From Bacillus sp. S3 (GTDB lineage Bacteria; Bacillota; Bacilli; Bacillales; Cytobacillaceae): a stretch of DNA of 64,000 nucleotides. Shown in pieces: positions 33,389 through 42,584 of the stretch. Numbering within the stretch: the stretch's first letter is position 1; every line of letters begins with the position of its first letter. The notes below the pieces were generated by a model that was given only the letters and a program-made list of their open reading frames with translations, was not told the origin of the DNA and searched no databases. Location: contig NZ_CP039727.1 in assembly GCF_005154805.1 (NCBI RefSeq), positions 4,895,501-4,959,500 on the forward strand, in the 5' to 3' direction. A program made the position numbers and the translations under genes.

Positions 33389-34563
33389 CAGCTCAACACC
33401 CTTTCCTTAAAGCGAGAAAATCTCAGCGGTTCAATCGGGATGCACGTATCCTTTTTATTAAGCATTTCCTCTATCACTTTTCCCGTTACAGCGGCAAGGC
33501 TGATTCCGTCTCCTTCATGCCCGGCTGCAATATAATAGTTTGGAATTCCCTCCACTTCTGACACGATTGGCAGATGATCCTCCGTCCATGGGCGTAAGCC
33601 TGCATAGGAACGTATGACCATCATGTCGGCCATTTTCGGATAAAATCGAATGGCGCGATTGGCAATACATTTAATAATTTCATTGTTGACCTTTGTATTA
33701 AATCCAGCAAATTCACGGCTGCTTCCAATCAGGAAGTTTTGACTCTCAGTTGGTTCGAAAACAAGGGCTACGCCGTATTTTTCAGTAATGTGATCAACCT
33801 GGCGCCTGCCGCCAAATTTGGAGATAAGATAGCCAAATTCCATCACTTTTCTTGGCCCTACAAATTCCTGGCGTGATGCGACAATGATGTGGCCTTTTCT
33901 TGGTTTAATGGGGACAGACAGATCCAGCATCTCGCCAATATATGGAGCCCATACACCTGCAGCATTTATGACATGATTCGCGGTAAACATCCCCTTAGCT
34001 GTTTCAACGGTAAAGGTACCGTCCGGCTCCGTTCGCATTCCAGTAACCTCAGTTTGTTTATGGGCTTTAGCTCCCATTTTCTTTGCACCCTCAAGAAGGT
34101 TAAAGGCAAGTAGGTATGGGTTAACGGTTGAATCTGTTGCACACTCTAAGCCGCCTAATAAATCATCTGCAAAATACTTGGAATCTTGGCGAATATCCTG
34201 ACGGTCCAGCATCCTGAACGGCAAACCGGCCTCCTTCTGACGGTCAACCCACTTTTGTGCCGCTTCCATTTCCTCTTCTGTCTCACAGACAAGGATGCTC
34301 CCAGGAGCACGATAATCAAAGGGCTGTTTCAATTCTCTGCTTAATTCATCTACTAATTTCTGACTGACAAGTGACATTTGACTATCAAAGCCAGGATCTT
34401 TATCAATCGCTAGTATATTTCCGTCACAGCGGGACGAAGTACCACTGACAAATTCACCTTTTTCAATAACGGTTACCTCTCGTCCAGATTTAGACGTATA
34501 ATAGGCAATGGCACATCCTATGATTCCCCCGCCTATAACCAACACGTCACAATGATGTCTCAC
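33388..34563 (-). CDS. FAD-dependent D-amino-acid (D-hydroxyproline) dehydrogenase, catalytic subunit
   Basis: 391 residues of the DAO/GlyA-oxidase type. N-terminal Rossmann motif VLVIGGGIIGCAIAYYTSKSG, then SGTSSRCDGNILAIDKDPG, NAAGVWAP around 200, and the late YAGLRPWTEDHLPIVSEVEG with the FAD-binding AAGHEGDGISLA. First gene of the leftward operon. It probably works with the Fe-S and FAD/NAD subunits encoded from 36470 on, as in the heteromeric D-hydroxyproline dehydrogenases of other bacteria. AGGAGG lies before the ATG. Confidence 0.87.
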   Translation of the reverse strand: MRHHCDVLVIGGGIIGCAIAYYTSKSGREVTVIEKGEFVSGTSSRCDGNILAIDKDPGFDSQMSLVSQKLVDELSRELKQPFDYRAPGSILVCETEEEMEAAQKWVDRQKEAGLPFRMLDRQDIRQDSKYFADDLLGGLECATDSTVNPYLLAFNLLEGAKKMGAKAHKQTEVTGMRTEPDGTFTVETAKGMFTANHVINAAGVWAPYIGEMLDLSVPIKPRKGHIIVASRQEFVGPRKVMEFGYLISKFGGRRQVDHITEKYGVALVFEPTESQNFLIGSSREFAGFNTKVNNEIIKCIANRAIRFYPKMADMMVIRSYAGLRPWTEDHLPIVSEVEGIPNYYIAAGHEGDGISLAAVTGKVIEEMLNKKDTCIPIEPLRFSRFKERVLS

Positions 34564-34600
34564 AAAACCAACCTCCTTTCGGTTTCTTATATAATTTATT

Positions 34601-34620
34601 AATGCAAATTGCGTGCCAAC
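34601..34620 (-). promoter_or_regulatory. Sigma-54 promoter of the leftward hydroxyproline operon
   Basis: On the minus strand: TTGGCAC-GCAAT-TTGCA, an exact match to the -24/-12 consensus (TGGCAC, N5, TTGCA) with correct spacing. It lies about 40 bases ahead of the FAD dehydrogenase start and faces the sigma-54 activator gene. Confidence 0.85.
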
Positions 34621-34684
34621 TTTTTATAAAAGCGTAAAAACAGCAAACCCCAAACCCCTTTTGCGATTATTCCAAATATTAAAT

Positions 34685-34700
34685 TTGCAAACGTTTGCAA
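34685..34700. promoter_or_regulatory. Perfect 16-bp palindrome, candidate activator site or cre
   Basis: TTGCAAACGTTTGCAA is fully symmetric. It is about 75-80 bases upstream of the -24 box at 34613, the usual distance for an enhancer site of a sigma-54 activator. It also matches the CcpA cre consensus with one mismatch per half, so catabolite repression is the other reading. Confidence 0.55.
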
Positions 34701-34777
34701 TTGTCTATATTTTTGATAAACTTGTGTATAAAATATTAAACAGTGTACAAAAACTTTTACATACCGAGGAGGCTGTC

Positions 34778-36391
34778 ATGTTTGATTTGCCGTCAGTCAA
34801 AGAAATCATTGAAAATAATTTTCTCCATCTAAACCAGGTAGATCATGAAGGCACTTTAGGAAGGGCTAATTTGGATGATTCCTTCTCTGTTCTAGCTGAG
34901 CTTTGCAAGCACTACCCGGCCATTATCGTCATAGATTCAAGCGGTCAAGACCTTGGCTGCGTCACAACTGAACAAATCATTGATTTTTTGCATGATGCCT
35001 ACAATCAATTAAAGGCTTTCTATGAAACTGTCATTGATACGATGGACGCCTCGGTGACAGTGATCGATGCGGATGAGCGTGTCCGCACATGGACACAAGG
35101 AGCAGAAAAAATTTTCTCCGTTAAAAAAGATGAGATTTTAGGCAAACCAATTATAGAATTCTTCGAACATCAGCATCTAGAAATCTTAGAATCATTGCAC
35201 TCAGGAAAAAGAATTCGGGGAAAGCATCACCAGGCAAGATCTAATCTATTTGTTCATATAAATGCAAACCCTGTTTACTTTAATGAAAGGATTATCGGGG
35301 CAGTTGTATCGGAAACCGATGTGACAAACCAGGTTGTTCTTAATGAAAAATTATTTAATATGTCGACAGAGGTTCACCGTTTAGAACAGGAGATGGCAAA
35401 ATACAGGCCTTCAGATCCCTTTAATAGCATTAAAGGGAAAAGTGCTGTGATGGAAAAAACGGTGCAAATGGCGAAAAAGGTGTGCTCTGTCCGATCGACT
35501 GTATTGATCTTAGGAGAAAGCGGGGTTGGCAAGGAGGTCTTTGCCAAATCCATTCATGAGGCAACCGAAGGGCCTGACGCACCATTTATTTCAATCAACT
35601 GCGGTGCCATTCCTGAATCATTATTTGAAAGTGAATTATTCGGCTATGAACGCGGTGCCTTTTCCGGTGCGGATCATAGAGGGAAAAAGGGAAAAATTGA
35701 ACTCGCTAAAGGCGGTACTCTTTTTCTTGATGAAATTGGCGAAATGCCTTTAGACATGCAGGTCAAGATGCTTCGCGTACTTCAAGAAAGAAAATATTAC
35801 AAGGTTGGCGGCGAAAAGGAAATGGAGGCTGATTTCCGGGTAATCGCCGCAACAAATAGGGATTTAAAAGAATTAATAAAAGAAGGCCAATTTCGCGAGG
35901 ATTTATATTATCGGCTAAATGTCGTCAGTTTAAAAATTCCTCCATTAAGAGATCGCTGCGAAGATATCGTTGAACTGATTTATCATTTTTTAAAGGATTT
36001 TTCACTAGGCTATCAGCGGCCGATCCACCATTTTTCACAGGAAGTTATGCAAGAGATGCTTCAATATGATTGGCCGGGCAATGTCCGAGAGCTGCGTAAT
36101 GTCGTTGAACGCCTTGTGGTTTTTGCGACAGATGGCGTCATTCGAAAAGATTATTTGCCATTTCATTCAGTAATAGGCTATTCAGATGGTTCTGATACTG
36201 ATCTTCAGGAAAGCCCCATGGAATTGAACACGACCATTTTGCCACTTCAGGAGGAAATGGATCAACACGAGAAAAAGGTACTCGAAAAAGCATTGGCATT
36301 AACCAATGGCAACAAATTAGAATGTTCAAAAAAACTAGGGATCACCCGAGCAACCCTTTACAATCGTCTAAAACGCCTCGGCTTAAGCTAA
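34778..36391 (+). CDS. Sigma-54-dependent transcriptional activator (PAS-AAA+-Fis HTH)
   Basis: 537 residues from ATG 34778 (CGAGGAGGCTGTC upstream); an in-frame extension to 34613 crosses the sigma-54 promoter and is not credible. Domains: N-terminal CBS-like/sensor region (1-75), PAS (about 90-190), AAA+ (about 220-450) with Walker A GESGVGKE, the sigma-54 loop GAFSGA, Walker B TLFLDEIGEMP, then WPGNVRELRNVVERL and a Fis-type HTH at the end (KLECSKKLGITRATLYNRLK). It activates both flanking -24/-12 promoters, presumably on sensing hydroxyproline or a product. Confidence 0.92.
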   Translation: MFDLPSVKEIIENNFLHLNQVDHEGTLGRANLDDSFSVLAELCKHYPAIIVIDSSGQDLGCVTTEQIIDFLHDAYNQLKAFYETVIDTMDASVTVIDADERVRTWTQGAEKIFSVKKDEILGKPIIEFFEHQHLEILESLHSGKRIRGKHHQARSNLFVHINANPVYFNERIIGAVVSETDVTNQVVLNEKLFNMSTEVHRLEQEMAKYRPSDPFNSIKGKSAVMEKTVQMAKKVCSVRSTVLILGESGVGKEVFAKSIHEATEGPDAPFISINCGAIPESLFESELFGYERGAFSGADHRGKKGKIELAKGGTLFLDEIGEMPLDMQVKMLRVLQERKYYKVGGEKEMEADFRVIAATNRDLKELIKEGQFREDLYYRLNVVSLKIPPLRDRCEDIVELIYHFLKDFSLGYQRPIHHFSQEVMQEMLQYDWPGNVRELRNVVERLVVFATDGVIRKDYLPFHSVIGYSDGSDTDLQESPMELNTTILPLQEEMDQHEKKVLEKALALTNGNKLECSKKLGITRATLYNRLKRLGLS

Positions 36392-36413
36392 TGTAAAAAT
36401 AGTTACTCCAAAG

Positions 36414-36431
36414 TTGGTACGATTCTTGCAT
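36414..36431 (+). promoter_or_regulatory. Sigma-54 promoter of the rightward hydroxyproline operon
   Basis: TTGGTAC-GATTC-TTGCAT fits the -24/-12 consensus TGGYAC-N5-TTGCW. It sits between the activator stop and the first Fe-S gene, 39 bases before the ATG at 36470. Confidence 0.82.
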
Positions 36432-36469
36432 TATATTTTTACATATAGCTGAAAAGGGGGGTTTTCCAA

Positions 36470-36745
36470 ATGAATAGCAAAGAAGCACTTGTGATCTGCC
36501 GTTGTGAAGAGGTTACCTATGAACAGCTTTCCGCAACAGCAAATGAGCATCAATGCACATCCAGGGAACTAAAGCTTAGAACAAGGGCAGGAATGGGTTT
36601 TTGTGGAGGACGCACGTGCAGAGTCATGGTCGACCGGGTCATTGAAAGTATCGTACCTAATACAAATGAGGGCGAAATCCCATTAAAATATCAGCCGCCC
36701 ATTCGCCCTGTAACATTTGGAACGGTAGGTGAAAATCATGACTAG
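36470..36745 (+). CDS. BFD-like [2Fe-2S]-binding subunit
   Basis: 91 residues. Cys pattern VICRCEEVT and FCGGRTCR gives CxC...CxxxxC, the bacterioferritin-associated-ferredoxin-like cluster site found as a small subunit of hydrogen-cyanide-synthase-type and D-hydroxyproline dehydrogenases. AAGGGGGG upstream of the ATG. The stop overlaps the next start by 8 bases, so translation is coupled. Confidence 0.85.
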   Translation: MNSKEALVICRCEEVTYEQLSATANEHQCTSRELKLRTRAGMGFCGGRTCRVMVDRVIESIVPNTNEGEIPLKYQPPIRPVTFGTVGENHD

Positions 36746-37070
36746 AATAATAGATCATCCAGTTTTAGGAAAATTAAATGATAGAACAAAAATTCCATTC
36801 ACATTTGATGGAAAAGAATATGAAGCATATGAAAATGAAACGATCGCAGCAGCTTTGCTAGCAAATGGTGTGAGAACATTGCGCGTTCATGAGGAAAGTG
36901 GAACACCACGGGGGATTTATTGCAATATCGGCCACTGTATGGAATGCCGTGTAAATGTAAATGGTCAGGCCAATGTAAGAGCCTGCTTAACTATGGTGAA
37001 GGAAAATATGGTTGTTGAAAGCGGGAAACAGCATCCTAATATTGTGAAAAGGATGGTGGAGAAACAATGA
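36738..37070 (+). CDS. [2Fe-2S] ferredoxin-like subunit (SoxA/HcnA N-terminal type)
   Basis: 110 residues from ATG 36738 (MTRIIDHPVLGKLNDR); a start at 36729 would be out of context. The family folds like a ferredoxin: FTFDGKEYEAYENETIAAAL, then YCNIGHCMECRVNV and ACLTMVKE, giving CxxxxCxxC...C. It carries electrons from the FAD dehydrogenase. Overlaps the neighbouring genes on both sides (8 and 4 bases). Confidence 0.87.
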   Translation: MTRIIDHPVLGKLNDRTKIPFTFDGKEYEAYENETIAAALLANGVRTLRVHEESGTPRGIYCNIGHCMECRVNVNGQANVRACLTMVKENMVVESGKQHPNIVKRMVEKQ

Positions 37071-38305
37071 TAGATGTGATCGTAATTGGAGCTGGACCAG
37101 CCGGTTTAGCTGGTGCCATATCCTGTGCTGAACACGGCTTAAACGTAACCGTCATTGATGAATTTATCAGACCAGGCGGGAGATTACTCGGTCAATTGCA
37201 CCAGGAACCGTCCGGTGAATGGTGGAATGGAATAAAAGAATCAGAGCGTTTGCACAATGAAGCTCAAAAACTATCGGTAGATATCCGCTGCGGCGTTTCT
37301 GTATATAACCTTGAAAAAGACGAGGATTCATGGAATGTTCATACAAATATAGGAACACTAACAGCTCCATATGTGCTGGTAGCAACTGGTGCAGCTGAGT
37401 TTCCAATTCCTGTGCCAGGCTGGACTCTCCCAGGTGTTATGTCCATCGGGGCTGCACAGGTCATGACCAATGTTCATCGTGTCGAGATTGGCAAAAAAGG
37501 CATCATCATTGGTGCTAACATTCTAGCATTTGCGATTTTAAACGAGCTGCAATTAGCTGGAATGAATGTGGAACGCATTGTTCTGCCAGAAAAGAGCCCG
37601 CTCAGCAAAAATGCCGGAGAACCGGAGGAAGTTATGAAATCGCTTCTAAATGCGGCCCATCTTGCCCCGTCACCCATCTTACGTTTCGGTAGCCGTTTTA
37701 TGAAAAATGAAGGATTACGCAAATTAGGAATGAAGTTTTTCCCTAAGAGCGGCGTTAAGGTGAATGGCACACCATTGCAGCTTAGAAAAGCAGCCCTTGA
37801 AATTCTTGGCAAGGATCAGGTAGAAGGCGTCCTCACTGCAGATATTGATGTAAATGGAAAGGTAATCAAGGGTACAGAAAAAATGTACGAAGCTGATTTC
37901 GTCTGTATCGCAGGTGGCTTGTATCCGTTAGCAGAGCTCACAGCAGTTGCCGGCTGCCCATTCCAATACGTTCCAGAACTTGGTGGACATGTTCCACATC
38001 ATTCTGAAAAAATGGAAACTCCACTTGAAGGATTATTTGTTGCAGGCAATATCACTGGCATCGAAAGCGGAAAAATTGCTATGGCCCAAGGAACAACAGC
38101 CGGTATTTCGATTGCCAAGCACGCAGGGAAAGGCGGTGCGAACATCAACGTAAAGCTTGAGCAGGCAATGAAGAACGTTCATACCGTCCGCGAGAACGCT
38201 GCCATCCAATTCAACCCTGAAATTGCAAACGGACGCAGGGAAATGTATGAACTTTGGGACAAGCTATATGAGAACGAACAGGATTCTTTACAGAAGATAG
38301 GATGA
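37067..38305 (+). CDS. FAD/NAD(P)-binding oxidoreductase subunit of D-hydroxyproline dehydrogenase
   Basis: 412 residues. Begins VIVIGAGPAGLAGAISCAEHG, with a second nucleotide motif near 137 (KGIIIGANILAFAILNEL), ATGAAEFPIPVPGWTLPGV, and the late GLFVAGNITGIESGKIAMAQG. This is the alpha-type subunit (HcnB/SoxA-like) that completes the complex with the two Fe-S subunits and the glycine-oxidase-type subunit at 33388. Last gene of the rightward operon. Confidence 0.87.
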   Translation: MIDVIVIGAGPAGLAGAISCAEHGLNVTVIDEFIRPGGRLLGQLHQEPSGEWWNGIKESERLHNEAQKLSVDIRCGVSVYNLEKDEDSWNVHTNIGTLTAPYVLVATGAAEFPIPVPGWTLPGVMSIGAAQVMTNVHRVEIGKKGIIIGANILAFAILNELQLAGMNVERIVLPEKSPLSKNAGEPEEVMKSLLNAAHLAPSPILRFGSRFMKNEGLRKLGMKFFPKSGVKVNGTPLQLRKAALEILGKDQVEGVLTADIDVNGKVIKGTEKMYEADFVCIAGGLYPLAELTAVAGCPFQYVPELGGHVPHHSEKMETPLEGLFVAGNITGIESGKIAMAQGTTAGISIAKHAGKGGANINVKLEQAMKNVHTVRENAAIQFNPEIANGRREMYELWDKLYENEQDSLQKIG

Positions 38306-38384
38306 TAAAACTAGCCGATTGGCGAGCCCGTTGGGGCGGTTCATGAGGCGTAGTTGCACTTATACTTTCTTACCAGCCCAGCCA

Positions 38385-38413
38385 AGAACTGCAGCCAAAA
38401 TGACTGCAGTTCT
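38385..38413. terminator. Hairpin between convergent hydroxyproline and TRAP operons
   Basis: AGAACTGCAG and CTGCAGTTCT pair perfectly around 9 bases. No T-tract follows on either strand, so termination would be weak or factor-assisted. The rest of 38306-38492 is featureless. Confidence 0.5.
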
Positions 38414-38492
38414 GTAGTTAGGACACTTGAAAAAGGTATTTTTTATATACTAACCCCTAATAACGAAGCACAAGAACAAGCTACCCTGCGCT

Positions 38493-39767
38493 TTACACCC
38501 AAAACATCGATAGTGCCGGGAAGTAGGTAATAATCAATAAATCGATGACCATGACAACAATAAATGGTGCAACCGATCGAACCAGTTTATCATAAGAAAC
38601 GTCGGCGATGCCTTTTACAACAAAGAGGTCTAACCCAACTGGCGGTGTGATTAATCCGATGGATAGATTCACGACCATGATCAGGCCAAAGAAGATCGGG
38701 TCAATTCCTGCTGCTAAGGCAATTGGCAGCAATAATGGTGTTAAGATAGTAATCGCAGCAGATGCGTTTAAGAAACAGCCTGCGATAAAGAAGATAACCG
38801 TGAACATAAGCAGGATCAGATAACGATTATCAGAGAAGCCCGTTACAAGGTTGACAAGCAGCTGCGGGATTTGTTCCGCGGTCAGCAGCCAGCCAAATAG
38901 GTTAGCGGCTGCAATAATAAATACCACCATCGCCGTCATTTTTCCCGCTTTAATAAACGCTTCAGGAATGTCCTTCCAATCCATATCCTTATAGACAAAT
39001 TTATTGATAATAAAGGCATACGCAGCTGCTACTGCTCCAGCCTCCGTCGGAGTAAAAATTCCACCCCGGATGCCAAAGATAATAATTAATGGAAGAATCA
39101 ACGCTAATATCCCTTCAAAAAAGGTCTTTTTAAATGAAGCGAATTCAAACTTCGTGTTCTCTTGAGAATAGTTATTCTTTTTCGTCAGCCAATAGTTTAA
39201 CATCATAATTGACACACCAATTAATATCCCAGGGACAATCCCGGCTGTAAACAAGTCACCAATCGACACGCCAGCGGTTACTCCATAAACAATCATAGGA
39301 ATCGAAGGTGGAATGACCACAGCGATGGTCCCGGCACTTGCTACCGTGGCAGCGGCAAATCCCTTATCATATCCCTTTTTCTCCATCATTGGGATCATCA
39401 TCTTCCCAACAGCAGCTGTATCTGCAGCACCCGATCCCGAAATACCCGCGAAAAACATACTGGTTAACGTCGAAACCTGGGCTAAACCGGCACGTACCCA
39501 GCCGACAGACGCAAAAGCAAATCCCGCAATCCTTTGCCCCATACTGCCGGACATCATGAATTCACCCGTTAGCATAAAAAATGGAATAGCTAGAAGCGGA
39601 AATGAATCTACAGAGGTGATGAGTCTTTGTGGAACGACTTCTAAAGGAATATAATAGATGCTGGTCAAAAAGCCGGAAATAGATGCTAATATTAACGAAA
39701 TCGCAATCGGAACACCTAGAAACATTAGTAAAAACAGGACAACCAGGACAATAATTGCTACCGTCAT
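38493..39767 (-). CDS. TRAP transporter large permease (DctM), probable sulfolactate uptake
   Basis: 424 residues, 11-12 membrane helices, DctM family: FLGVPIAISLILASISGFL, PLLAIPFFMLTGEFMMSGSM, GISGSGAADTAAVG (about 109-122), GIITPPVGLDLFVVKGIAD near the C-terminus. With DctQ and DctP it forms a Na+-driven organic-acid importer. Although it abuts the hydroxyproline cluster, a 19-bp operator of the sulfolactate regulon stands before dctP, so it is assigned to sulfolactate. Confidence 0.92.
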   Translation of the reverse strand: MTVAIIVLVVLFLLMFLGVPIAISLILASISGFLTSIYYIPLEVVPQRLITSVDSFPLLAIPFFMLTGEFMMSGSMGQRIAGFAFASVGWVRAGLAQVSTLTSMFFAGISGSGAADTAAVGKMMIPMMEKKGYDKGFAAATVASAGTIAVVIPPSIPMIVYGVTAGVSIGDLFTAGIVPGILIGVSIMMLNYWLTKKNNYSQENTKFEFASFKKTFFEGILALILPLIIIFGIRGGIFTPTEAGAVAAAYAFIINKFVYKDMDWKDIPEAFIKAGKMTAMVVFIIAAANLFGWLLTAEQIPQLLVNLVTGFSDNRYLILLMFTVIFFIAGCFLNASAAITILTPLLLPIALAAGIDPIFFGLIMVVNLSIGLITPPVGLDLFVVKGIADVSYDKLVRSVAPFIVVMVIDLLIITYFPALSMFWV

Positions 39768-39780
39768 TTATATTCCTCCT

Positions 39781-40362
39781 TCATGATCCTAAATCGGGAT
39801 TCTCTTTTGCCGTGACTGCCTGAACCAACTCAGCCTTTTCTTCTTTTTCAACTACCAAACCAAGAATATTCACAATAGAATGGATGAGACAGATAAGAGA
39901 ACAGACGAATACCGCTCCATAAATCAAGGTCATATTCAGTCCCATTGAAGGGGATATTTGCTGGCTGGTAAATTTCAAGATGCTCCAGCCATACACGATT
40001 AAAAATAGAAAGACAGCGGAGTTGATGACTTCGACGAGGACTTGCAGCTTACCTTTCCATTTTTCAGGTAAATAATGAAGTAAAATTTCCACTTGAGCGT
40101 GTTCTTTGCTCTTGTAGACCATTCCAATGCCTAAAAAAACAATCCAGACAAACAAATAGCGGATCAGCTCTTCAATCCAGCTTAAATTAAATACGGAAAA
40201 GTCAACCATCGGGAGCATATTTTGTATTAAGGAACTCTGTAACACGAATCGGGAAAAAACTTGATAAACAGTAGACACGAAAGCAATAACGAAAAATAAA
40301 ATTAAGAGCATTTGACTGGCTCTATTAACCTTTTTACTCATTTCCGTCATAAACCCTTTCAT
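39781..40362 (-). CDS. TRAP transporter small permease (DctQ)
   Basis: 193 residues, four membrane helices (about 15-35, 60-80, 100-120, 140-165). The DctQ signature NLSWIEELIRYLFVWIVFLGIGMVYKSKEHAQVE is visible in parts (WIEELIRYLFVWIVFLG and KSKEHAQVEI). It connects DctP and DctM. Stop is 13 bases before dctM. Confidence 0.9.
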   Translation of the reverse strand: MKGFMTEMSKKVNRASQMLLILFFVIAFVSTVYQVFSRFVLQSSLIQNMLPMVDFSVFNLSWIEELIRYLFVWIVFLGIGMVYKSKEHAQVEILLHYLPEKWKGKLQVLVEVINSAVFLFLIVYGWSILKFTSQQISPSMGLNMTLIYGAVFVCSLICLIHSIVNILGLVVEKEEKAELVQAVTAKENPDLGS

Positions 40363-40381
40363 TTATAGCACCCCCACACGC

Positions 40382-41383
40382 TTATTTTAAGCTTTCTATT
40401 TTATCCAGCAGATCTTTTCCAATGGAATCTTCGAATTCTTTGTATACTGGTTTCACCGCTTCTCTAAAGGAGTCTAAATCAGGGTTTTCTTCTATTTGGA
40501 TATCAGTTTTCTTCAGGTCTTCTAACAGCTTACTCTCATCTTCTAAAGCGGATTTTCTTTCAAATTGGATCGCTTCTTCAGAGGCCTCTGTTATCACTTT
40601 TTGCAGATCTTTTGGCAGCGTATCAAAGGTTGTTTTACTCATGATAAAAACAGCTGCATCATAATTATGATGGGTTAACGTCAGGTACTTTTGAACTTCA
40701 TTAAATTTGTTCAGGTAAATCTGTGCAAGCGGGTTTTCCTGCCCATCTACCACATGCTGCTCAAGCGCTGTATAAAGCTCTCCGAACGGTACGGGCACTG
40801 GAGTCGATTTTAGAGCTTTAACGAAGGAAATATAGGGCGGCGATTCCTGAACCCTGATTTTCATACTAGCTGCATCGTCAGCCGTTTTAATCGGCCTTAC
40901 ATTATTGGTCATATGTCTCCAGCCGTTTTCCATAAAGCCTAAATTCATTAGCCCTCTATTCGCCAAATCAGCTCCGAGCTCCTTGCCGATTTCACCATCG
41001 AGAACCTTAAATGCATGCTCACGGCTCTCAAATAAATAGGGTAGATTAAGTACATTGAACTTCGGGGCAAAATTGGTGACCGGAGCGACGGAACCGATGT
41101 GAAAATGAATCGACCCGATTTGAGCTCCTTCAATCTGGTCCCTCCCGTTTCCTAACTGGCTGCTTGGAAAAATATCAATTTGAATTCTTCCATTTGACTT
41201 TTTCTCCACAAGCTCTTTAAATTTTTGAGCCCCTTTATGGTATGGATGTGTTTCTGTCTGCAAATGTCCAAGACGTAAAACATACTCTGCATCTGTTTTC
41301 TTACTATTCGCTACACTAGAACAGCCACTCATCATAAATAAACAGGTTAAAACTATAAGAATGAAGACAGACCACTTTTTCAT
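40382..41383 (-). CDS. TRAP transporter substrate-binding lipoprotein (DctP)
   Basis: 333 residues from ATG 41383 with GGGAGGTTTGAAA upstream; the longer frame to 41419 has no ribosome site. Lipoprotein signal with MSGC (Cys21). DctP fold: YVLRLGHLQTETHPYHKGAQ, IFPSSQLGNGRDQIEGAQIG, RVQESPPYISFVKALKSTPVPVPFGELYTALEQHVVDGQENP (shown by KSTPVPVPFGELYTAL). The Arg that usually contacts the carboxylate is in MKIRVQES. Cargo inferred to be sulfolactate from the shared operator with suyAB. Confidence 0.9.
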   Translation of the reverse strand: MKKWSVFILIVLTCLFMMSGCSSVANSKKTDAEYVLRLGHLQTETHPYHKGAQKFKELVEKKSNGRIQIDIFPSSQLGNGRDQIEGAQIGSIHFHIGSVAPVTNFAPKFNVLNLPYLFESREHAFKVLDGEIGKELGADLANRGLMNLGFMENGWRHMTNNVRPIKTADDAASMKIRVQESPPYISFVKALKSTPVPVPFGELYTALEQHVVDGQENPLAQIYLNKFNEVQKYLTLTHHNYDAAVFIMSKTTFDTLPKDLQKVITEASEEAIQFERKSALEDESKLLEDLKKTDIQIEENPDLDSFREAVKPVYKEFEDSIGKDLLDKIESLK

Positions 41384-41483
41384 TTTCAAACCTCCCTGCC
41401 AATTTGTAAGCCCTTTCATATTTTACAAAACACCCTAGACACTCGGTTATCTCTAGCTACTATGTACTCCTCCTTTCTGTTTA

Positions 41484-41502
41484 TGGTTCAGTCACCCAAC
41501 CA
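41484..41502. promoter_or_regulatory. GntR/FCD operator upstream of the TRAP operon
   Basis: TGGTTCAGTCACCCAACCA, a 19-bp imperfect palindrome, about 100 bases ahead of dctP. Consensus of the four copies in the window: TGGYTNRGTSACCYAACCA. Confidence 0.75.
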
Positions 41503-41605
41503 CTAAATTCATTATATTTCAATTTTCAAAAAAATCAAATATTTTTTTGTCCAATTAAATAAATTTATTGCTTAGTTACAATAAAAATGGTTTAATAAAA
41601 TAAAT

Positions 41606-41624
41606 TGGTTGGGTCACCTAACCA
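41606..41624. promoter_or_regulatory. GntR/FCD operator in the TRAP-gntR intergenic region
   Basis: TGGTTGGGTCACCTAACCA, nearly perfectly symmetric. It lies between the divergent dctP and gntR genes, about 260 bases before gntR. The rest of 41420-41883 is AT-rich without other recognised sites. Confidence 0.75.
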
Positions 41625-41883
41625 TTTATTTTCCATAACGAAACTGCAAATTGAAGACTACTTAGGCAGGCTTTCTTTTTACAAAAAAGTAGTATTTTAG
41701 CTGTAAACGACGAAGCTTTGAATAGATACAATACTATAAATATTTCTATCTCCTTAAGTGAAATAACTCATTTACAAGCTATTTACGTAATGTTTAAATA
41801 AAGGTTGAGCCACTAGGAGAAATTTACTATTTTTTTAAAAGAGAAGCCGTCATTGAATTGTAGCGGAGGGGGTTGGAGGTCAA

Positions 41884-42579
41884 ATGGAATTTAATAGAAA
41901 AGGGATTTCTGAACAAGTAGCAGACAGTATTAAGAAAAAGATCCATGCAGGAGAATACGAAGTAGGCGAACGGATCCCAGGGGAAAGAGAGATGGGGATA
42001 GAGCTTTCCGTGAGCAGAAATACGGTGAGGGAAGCCTATAAAATCCTTGAAGCGTACGGATACTTACAAGTGAAGCATGGAACAGGTGTATTTGTGGCGT
42101 CGCCGGAACATCAAATCCAAAAGATGACGGAAGCATTTTTTGTTTCAACTGAACAGATCAAGGACTTTTTCTCCGTCCGAAAAATCCTCGAGGAATGGAC
42201 AGTAAAGTGGGCCATTGAAAATGCGAATGAAGAACAATGGATCGAATTGGAACAAATCGTGAATGAAGCAAATGAAATGGTTAAAGGCAAAGTAGATTAT
42301 AAGCGTTTAGCGGAATTAGACCATAAATTTCATATCACTTTAGCGAATAACTCAAACAATGTAGTCCTAATTGGCATCATGAATTATTTAATCGATTTAT
42401 TGTCAGAATCCAGGAATAAAGCCATTCAAATTCCTGGTCGTGCCTTACAATCCGTCCAAGAACATACGAAAGTTTTACAAGCAATTAAACAAAAGAATCC
42501 AGATTTAGCACAGCAATGCATGAAGGAACACTTGGAAAGCGTCGAGCGTTCCATTACCGAAAATGCGGTAACCGAATAA
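41884..42579 (+). CDS. suyR: GntR-family (FadR/FCD) repressor of sulfolactate catabolism
   Basis: 231 residues. Winged helix at about 1-70 (VGERIPGEREMGIELSVSRNTVREAYKILEAYG in parts: PGEREMGIELSVSRNTVREA), then an all-helical FCD ligand domain (about 85-225) with metal-site-like DHKFHITLA and the later EHTKVLQAIKQKNPDLAQQCMKEHL (EHTKVL...MKEHLESVE). The family binds an organic acid and releases DNA. Four copies of a matching palindrome lie before the TRAP, suyA and slcC genes. Symbol given by analogy with SuyR of known sulfolactate clusters. Confidence 0.82.
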   Translation: MEFNRKGISEQVADSIKKKIHAGEYEVGERIPGEREMGIELSVSRNTVREAYKILEAYGYLQVKHGTGVFVASPEHQIQKMTEAFFVSTEQIKDFFSVRKILEEWTVKWAIENANEEQWIELEQIVNEANEMVKGKVDYKRLAELDHKFHITLANNSNNVVLIGIMNYLIDLLSESRNKAIQIPGRALQSVQEHTKVLQAIKQKNPDLAQQCMKEHLESVERSITENAVTE

Positions 42580-42584
42580 TGAAG

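Noticed and set aside
34613..34777. N-terminal extension of the sigma-54 activator
   Set aside because: It would start inside the opposing sigma-54 promoter and cross a palindrome; ATG 34778 has a strong ribosome site.
38493..41383. TRAP transporter as hydroxyproline carrier
   Set aside because: It neighbours the hydroxyproline genes, but the promoter region carries the sulfolactate-type operator, and the hydroxyproline operon already has an AGCS symporter.
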